Made by a program: the position numbers and the translations under genes | The notes under the pieces: generated by a model | The model's database searches: none | Seen by the model: the letters and a program-made list of their open reading frames with translations, nothing else | Told to the model about the DNA's origin: nothing | From: an uncultured Collinsella sp. | Lineage (GTDB): Bacteria; Actinomycetota; Coriobacteriia; Coriobacteriales; Coriobacteriaceae | Assembly: GCA_902470345.1 (NCBI GenBank) | Contig: CABRGB010000069.1 | Coordinates: forward strand, 1-8,417 | DNA length: 8,417 nt | Direction of reading: 5' to 3' | In this document: one piece after another, positions 5,753-8,417 of the stretch | Position numbering within the stretch: position 1 is the stretch's first letter | Layout: each line of letters opens with the position of its first letter

Positions 5753-5817
5753 GGCGGAGCATTACCCTTGGGGTGTGACCCCACGCAGGGCCCACCACCA
5801 AGGGTAATGCCCACCCG
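5753..5817. repeat. Large inverted repeat between att site and integrase
   Basis: GCATTACCCTTGG (5759-5771) is repeated perfectly inverted as CCAAGGGTAATGC (5798-5810). The stem extends outward through GGCGG (5753-5757) and CCGCC near 5814-5818 with small bulges. Inside the loop, TGGGG-TGTGA-CCCCA makes a competing short stem. No T-run follows. It could be an operator for integrase control, a transfer or single-strand origin, or the footprint of a small inserted element. Confidence 0.6.
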
Positions 5818-5827
5818 CCCCAGCCCT

Positions 5828-5845
5828 TTGCGCCATTCCGCGCAA
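5828..5845. promoter_or_regulatory. Dyad directly upstream of the integrase
   Basis: TTGCGC (5828-5833) and GCGCAA (5840-5845) form a perfect six-base inverted repeat around CATTCC, about 40 bases before the integrase ATG. Its position suits an operator or a structure in the integrase mRNA leader. No convincing -35/-10 pair was found close to it. Confidence 0.35.
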
Positions 5846-5883
5846 CCGAGCGCGATTCTCAGGCACTTCAGGCAAGGAACACG

Positions 5884-6596
5884 ATGAACGACCGACCTCT
5901 CGTCATAGGCAAAGGAACGAAGCAACGCCGCGACAAATACACGTGGCGCTACCGTCACAGCCTCGGCAAGGATCCGGTCACGGGCAAATACCGCTATTCG
6001 CCGTGGCAGACCATACATACCACCAAAAGCCGAGAGGTCGACGCCGCACTCGAAGCCTACAAGGCAGAACTCAACAGCGGCACCTACGTCCAAAAATCGA
6101 GGGACACCGTCGGCTCGTACGCAAAAAAGTTCCACGACAACCGCGAAGGAACCATCACGCTGTTCGCCTACTCGACATCCTACTCAATCGAGAACCGGAC
6201 GCGCACATCACATGCGTGATGCTCATGCTCGACACCGACATGAGAAGGGCAGAAGCCCTCGGGATGACGTGGTCCGATGTCTCCGTCGAGAACAGAAGCA
6301 TCCTCATTGAGCAGCAGTTCGCGGCCGATCGAAGCGTTCGCTCGCCCAAAAGCAAGAAAAGCGTGCGGAGGATCTCGATAAGCGAGACGCTGACGTCGTA
6401 TCTCGAATTCTGGAAAAAGGAGCAGGCCCGCGAAATGGAAGCCTTCGGCCTGGAACAAGTCAAAGGCACTCCGCTCGTCCACTCATTCGAACGAACGAAA
6501 GACAGGCATCCCCAAGTCAACTTCATGGACCTGAATGGGTTTTCGCGCTGGTTCAGAAACTTCAGCGTCGAGAACGGGTTCGGCAAGTTCGAAGGC
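5884..6596 (+). pseudogene. int: Tyrosine recombinase/integrase, internally deleted, frameshifted and truncated
   Basis: The ATG at 5884, with AAGGA at 5874-5878, opens an N-terminal arm-binding domain (KYTWRYRHSLGKDPVTGKYRYS to ELNSGTYV). The start of the core-binding domain (TVGSYAKKFHDNREGTI) follows. Near 6150-6165 the reading jumps one frame and skips most of the core-binding domain, roughly 100 residues compared with family members. It resumes at LLDILLNREPDAHITCVMLMLDTDMRRAEALGMTWSDV, which holds the first catalytic Arg (about 6243-6248). The beta-hairpin PKSKKSVRRIS carries the Lys. Sequence similarity stops at about 6596, before HxxR, the second His/Trp and the Tyr nucleophile. The protein cannot cut DNA. 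The gene points away from the att site, whereas many integrases end next to it. Confidence 0.85.
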
Positions 6597-7238
6597 GTTC
6601 GAACATACCATTATGTGAAGGAAACTGTCGACGGGGAAACGATTTCGAAGCGTTATGAGCATAAAGAGTGGCTCGAATTGAGGGATTACCTCAGGAAGCA
6701 TCCCAAGGTTCGCGAGGCGAGGCATATCAGCACATATGAGAGCGAGCACCTTCCTTACGGATATTCGGGCCTATCGAGCCACACCGCTACTGCCGCTACT
6801 GCCCGCTACTGCCCGCCAGCTTCCGAACCAGCGGGCGGTAGCAGCACCCCGAACATCTCGCCGACAGCGCAGAGAGTCGTCGACCTGGCGGCCAAGGCCG
6901 ACATTGAGGACGTGATGCTGTGCGACCTGCCCGGCGTCCTGTCCTTCCTAGGGCTGCCACCTGAGACGGAGATGCCGCCGGGCAACAAGGGGAAGACGAA
7001 GCTCAAGAAGCTCTACAGGAAGGTGGCGCCGAACAAGGCATACCACTCCGGCGAGCGCGCCAAGGATTTGATCTCGCACCTCGACATGGCAGAGATCAGG
7101 GCATCGGCGCCCGTCCAAGAATTGGGATGCAGTTCAATACGAGCTCGGGGCTCTTTTCGTCTAGATTGGGGACGCATGGCCGGACGAAAACAATTTGCGT
7201 CTGGTAATAAGCGTACGAAAGCGCAATTTACGTCTTAA
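6597..7238 (+). pseudogene. Mosaic reading frame fused to the integrase remnant (GrpB-like piece plus unknown piece)
   Basis: The integrase catalytic frame stays open past the point where integrase similarity ends and reaches a stop at 7236-7238. The first piece (about 6597-6770) reads RTYHYVKE...HKEWLELRDYLRKHPKV. It resembles the RTHHLYV...LAFRDYLRAHP stretch of GrpB/UPF0157 nucleotidyltransferase-fold proteins, though the match is short. A low-complexity Ala/Thr/Pro/Ser section follows over the 6786-6842 repeats. The last piece (about 6850-7125) includes DLPGVLSFLGLPPETEMP, a basic segment KGKTKLKKLYRKVAPNK and DLISHLDMAEIRAS. I do not recognise it. It looks like real protein sequence from a different gene. 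Beyond 7125 the translation is non-protein-like and runs into the palindrome array. Best read as ends of several genes joined by deletions. Confidence 0.5.
6786..6842. repeat. GCTACTGCC repeats running into a 12-base inverted repeat
   Basis: GCTACTGCC occurs at 6786-6794, 6795-6803 and, one base offset, 6805-6813. The last copy is the left arm of a hairpin: GCTACTGCCCGC (6805-6816) pairs with GCGGGCGGTAGC (6831-6842) with one G-T, around a 14-base loop. It lies exactly where the GrpB-like and the unrecognised pieces meet, so it may be the scar or the cause of that join. Confidence 0.6.
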
Positions 7239-7307
7239 TTCCGTACGCAAATCAAGACGAAAACCGTTTGCGTCTGCTATAAATCCGCACGAAAACGGTT
7301 TTCGTCT
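7154..7307. repeat. Array of near-palindromes, consensus GACGcAAAyyGTTTTCGTC
   Basis: Four near-palindromes lie at about 7183-7201, 7215-7234, 7256-7274 and 7288-7306, and a half-site TTTTCGTCT at 7154-7162. Their minus-strand form follows GACGnAAAyyGTTTTCGTC. The last has perfect eight-base arms (ACGAAAAC-G-GTTTTCGT, 7289-7305). Counting the half-site as a degenerate fifth copy, centres fall near 7152, 7192, 7224, 7265 and 7297, which is alternating steps of about 40 and 32 bases. The spacers differ from one another. The array fills the space just beyond the 3' end of the minus-strand ATPase gene. It could be a multi-site protein-binding locus, a replication or partition-like site, or clustered hairpins ending transcription. 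Confidence 0.7.
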
Positions 7308-7326
7308 TGCAGAGCAGTTACCGCTT

Positions 7327-8417
7327 CTACAGTTCAACTTCCAGTTCGGCTTTGTGTTCGTAGAGGTAATTGCGCATGTAGGGGATGGCAAATGAGACCT
7401 TGCCGTACGAGGGGGCCTCGATAATCGATTCTCTTAACAGGCGGCTGCGGACGGAGCTCACCTGTTGAGGCGTTTTGTTTAGGGCATCGGCAACCATGCT
7501 GGTCGAGCTCGTTTGCCCCAAAGACGCCATGCTCAGCAGATAAGCGATGCACGTGGGCGGAATGCGCCGCAGCGCGGGCTCAATCACCATGGCGCAGAAG
7601 CGTTCGCGTGCCGTTGCAATGCCGCGCTCGGCTTCTTCTTCTCCAATAATCGCTGTATGTGCGCGTCTCGCTAACTGCCATGCGTAGTATCCAACGAGTT
7701 GGATCATGAAAGGATAGCCTTGCGTTGCCTCGGCAAGTTGGCCGGCAATACCTGGCTGCAACTCCATGCCAGACGCTTCAATGGTTTCCTCGAGGGAGTA
7801 CGACACTTCGGTTACTGCCACAGCCTTCAGGTCAAAGGGGAGGGCACGGCGCAAAAACGTAAGTGTCTTTCCGTTGATGATGCTTTCAATCATCGAAGGC
7901 AGCCCAGCAAAAACAAAGGCGATATCAAGGTCTTCGCCGATAACCTGCTGAATCGCAATGGAGAGCGTTCGGACCTCATCGAGCTCTGCGTCTTGAACCT
8001 CGTCGAGAGTGATGAGCAGGCCATTTCCATTCTTGGATATTGTCTGTCTCATGGCGTCGCGTAGCGATGGACCGATTCGCTCAATGTCTATGCTGCCGAT
8101 GGATATGCCAGCTACGGTGGGCTCAAATCTGGCGTGTTTGGCCTGGAATTTGGGCTGCAGCTGTTCGAGAATGCGTTGGCAAAGTCCCTCGGTTGCGACC
8201 TCTTTTATGACCGTCCAGCCACGGCTTTGCGCCAAACGTGAGCACTCGTCAAGGAGGACCGTCTTGCCCGTTCCACGGACGCCGGCTATGCGCATTAGGC
8301 GCCCCGGGGCACCAGGCCCGTTGGTGAGGCCTTCACTGAATTCTTCAAGTACATCTTCGCGGCCGATAATCGTGGGAGGTGTTTTACCTGCTGTGGGCTT
8401 AAAAGGGTTTGTTTGCA
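7327..8417 (-). CDS. ORC/AAA-like ATP-binding protein with C-terminal winged helix (5' end cut by window)
   Basis: The frame is open through the right edge. 362 residues are visible, and only a short N-terminus is probably missing, since the first residues read QTNPFKPTAGKTPPTIIGREDVLEEF, a typical start region. An internal Met at 8295 lies too late, right before the P-loop, and is not the start. Counting from the first visible codon: Walker A GVRGTGKT (45-52), Walker B LLITLDE (133-139), a sensor-like FVFAGLP after it, TQGYPFMIQL (231-240) as in AAA_16/Cdc6-ORC-like ATPases, and a C-terminal winged helix (about 285-352, QTSSTSMVADALNKTPQQVSSVRSRLL). This suggests an ATP-switched DNA-binding protein. 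Its role is not known; relatives occur singly in actinobacterial genomes and on mobile DNA. Its lower GC than the left genes and the palindrome array at its end hint at a DNA partner site. The stop is TAG at 7327-7329. Confidence 0.85.
   Translation of the reverse strand, partial: QTNPFKPTAGKTPPTIIGREDVLEEFSEGLTNGPGAPGRLMRIAGVRGTGKTVLLDECSRLAQSRGWTVIKEVATEGLCQRILEQLQPKFQAKHARFEPTVAGISIGSIDIERIGPSLRDAMRQTISKNGNGLLITLDEVQDAELDEVRTLSIAIQQVIGEDLDIAFVFAGLPSMIESIINGKTLTFLRRALPFDLKAVAVTEVSYSLEETIEASGMELQPGIAGQLAEATQGYPFMIQLVGYYAWQLARRAHTAIIGEEEAERGIATARERFCAMVIEPALRRIPPTCIAYLLSMASLGQTSSTSMVADALNKTPQQVSSVRSRLLRESIIEAPSYGKVSFAIPYMRNYLYEHKAELEVEL

Larger units (their letters stand above)
5603..8417. 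mobile_element. Left end of an integrated element at tRNA-fMet (right end outside the window)
   Basis: The element begins where the tRNA fragment stops. It carries arm-like direct repeats, a decayed tyrosine integrase and mosaic coding debris, and may include the ATPase gene at the right edge. Integrases of this kind duplicate the tRNA 3' end, so the intact tRNA should mark the other boundary. No conjugation, replication or excisionase gene is visible in this part, so ICE, prophage and genomic island cannot be told apart. Whether 7327-8417 belongs to it is uncertain. Confidence 0.5.

Noticed and set aside
7139..7160. Plus-strand intrinsic terminator GAGC-TCGGG-GCTC-TTTT
   Set aside because: The stem is only four base pairs, and the T-run is better explained as part of the palindrome half-site TTTTCGTCT.
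7154..7307. CRISPR array
   Set aside because: The repeats are palindromes of about 19 bases with only 12-20 bases between them, are imperfect and have no cas genes nearby.

Overview
The window looks like part of a high-GC, Shine-Dalgarno-using Gram-positive genome. The closest fit is a gut Coriobacteriia (Collinsella/Eggerthella type) within the Actinomycetota. This is inferred from base composition, codon use and the style of the proteins; no rRNA or other marker settles it.

Layout, left to right. (1) 1-2003: an IlvD/Edd-family dehydratase gene (54-1831), probably ilvD. One missing base near 494-495 splits it into two frames. Hairpins follow it, the last a long stem (1958-1999) between two convergent genes. 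(2) 2004-2345, minus strand: a small ArsC/Spx-like thioredoxin-fold protein with no cysteine at all. (3) 2346-4815: a non-coding stretch, then a near-consensus promoter (2630-2658), a 37-codon leader frame (2670-2783) whose stop codon touches a hairpin, a 14-TM DHA2-type MFS efflux transporter (2866-4305), and 3 nt after it a two-CBS-domain protein (4309-4815). This reads as one efflux operon with a possible ribosome-dependent attenuator in front and a ligand-sensing partner behind. (4) 4816-5298: a structured intergenic region and a 102-residue single-domain MGMT/ATL-like protein that keeps the PCHR cysteine.

(5) 5516-8417: the left edge of an integrated mobile element. A minus-strand terminator and the 3' part of an initiator-type tRNA-Met (5558-5602) stop exactly at the anticodon loop, the usual crossover place for tyrosine integrases. 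Direct TTCGACCC repeats and large inverted repeats follow, then a decayed integrase (5884 to about 6596). The integrase has lost most of its core-binding domain, shifted frame, and lost every catalytic residue after the beta-hairpin lysine. It runs into a mosaic reading frame with a possible GrpB-like piece and an unrecognised piece. The full tRNA copy should lie at the far end of the element, beyond this window.

(6) 7150-7310 holds an array of near-palindromes with alternating spacing of about 40 and 32 bp. It lies just past the 3' end of a minus-strand ORC/AAA-like ATPase with a C-terminal winged helix, whose start lies beyond the right edge.

The points most worth following are the leader/attenuator in front of the MFS-CBS operon, the phased palindrome array beside the ATPase, and the tRNA-fMet attachment site with its broken integrase. 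No complete new system can be proved from this window alone.
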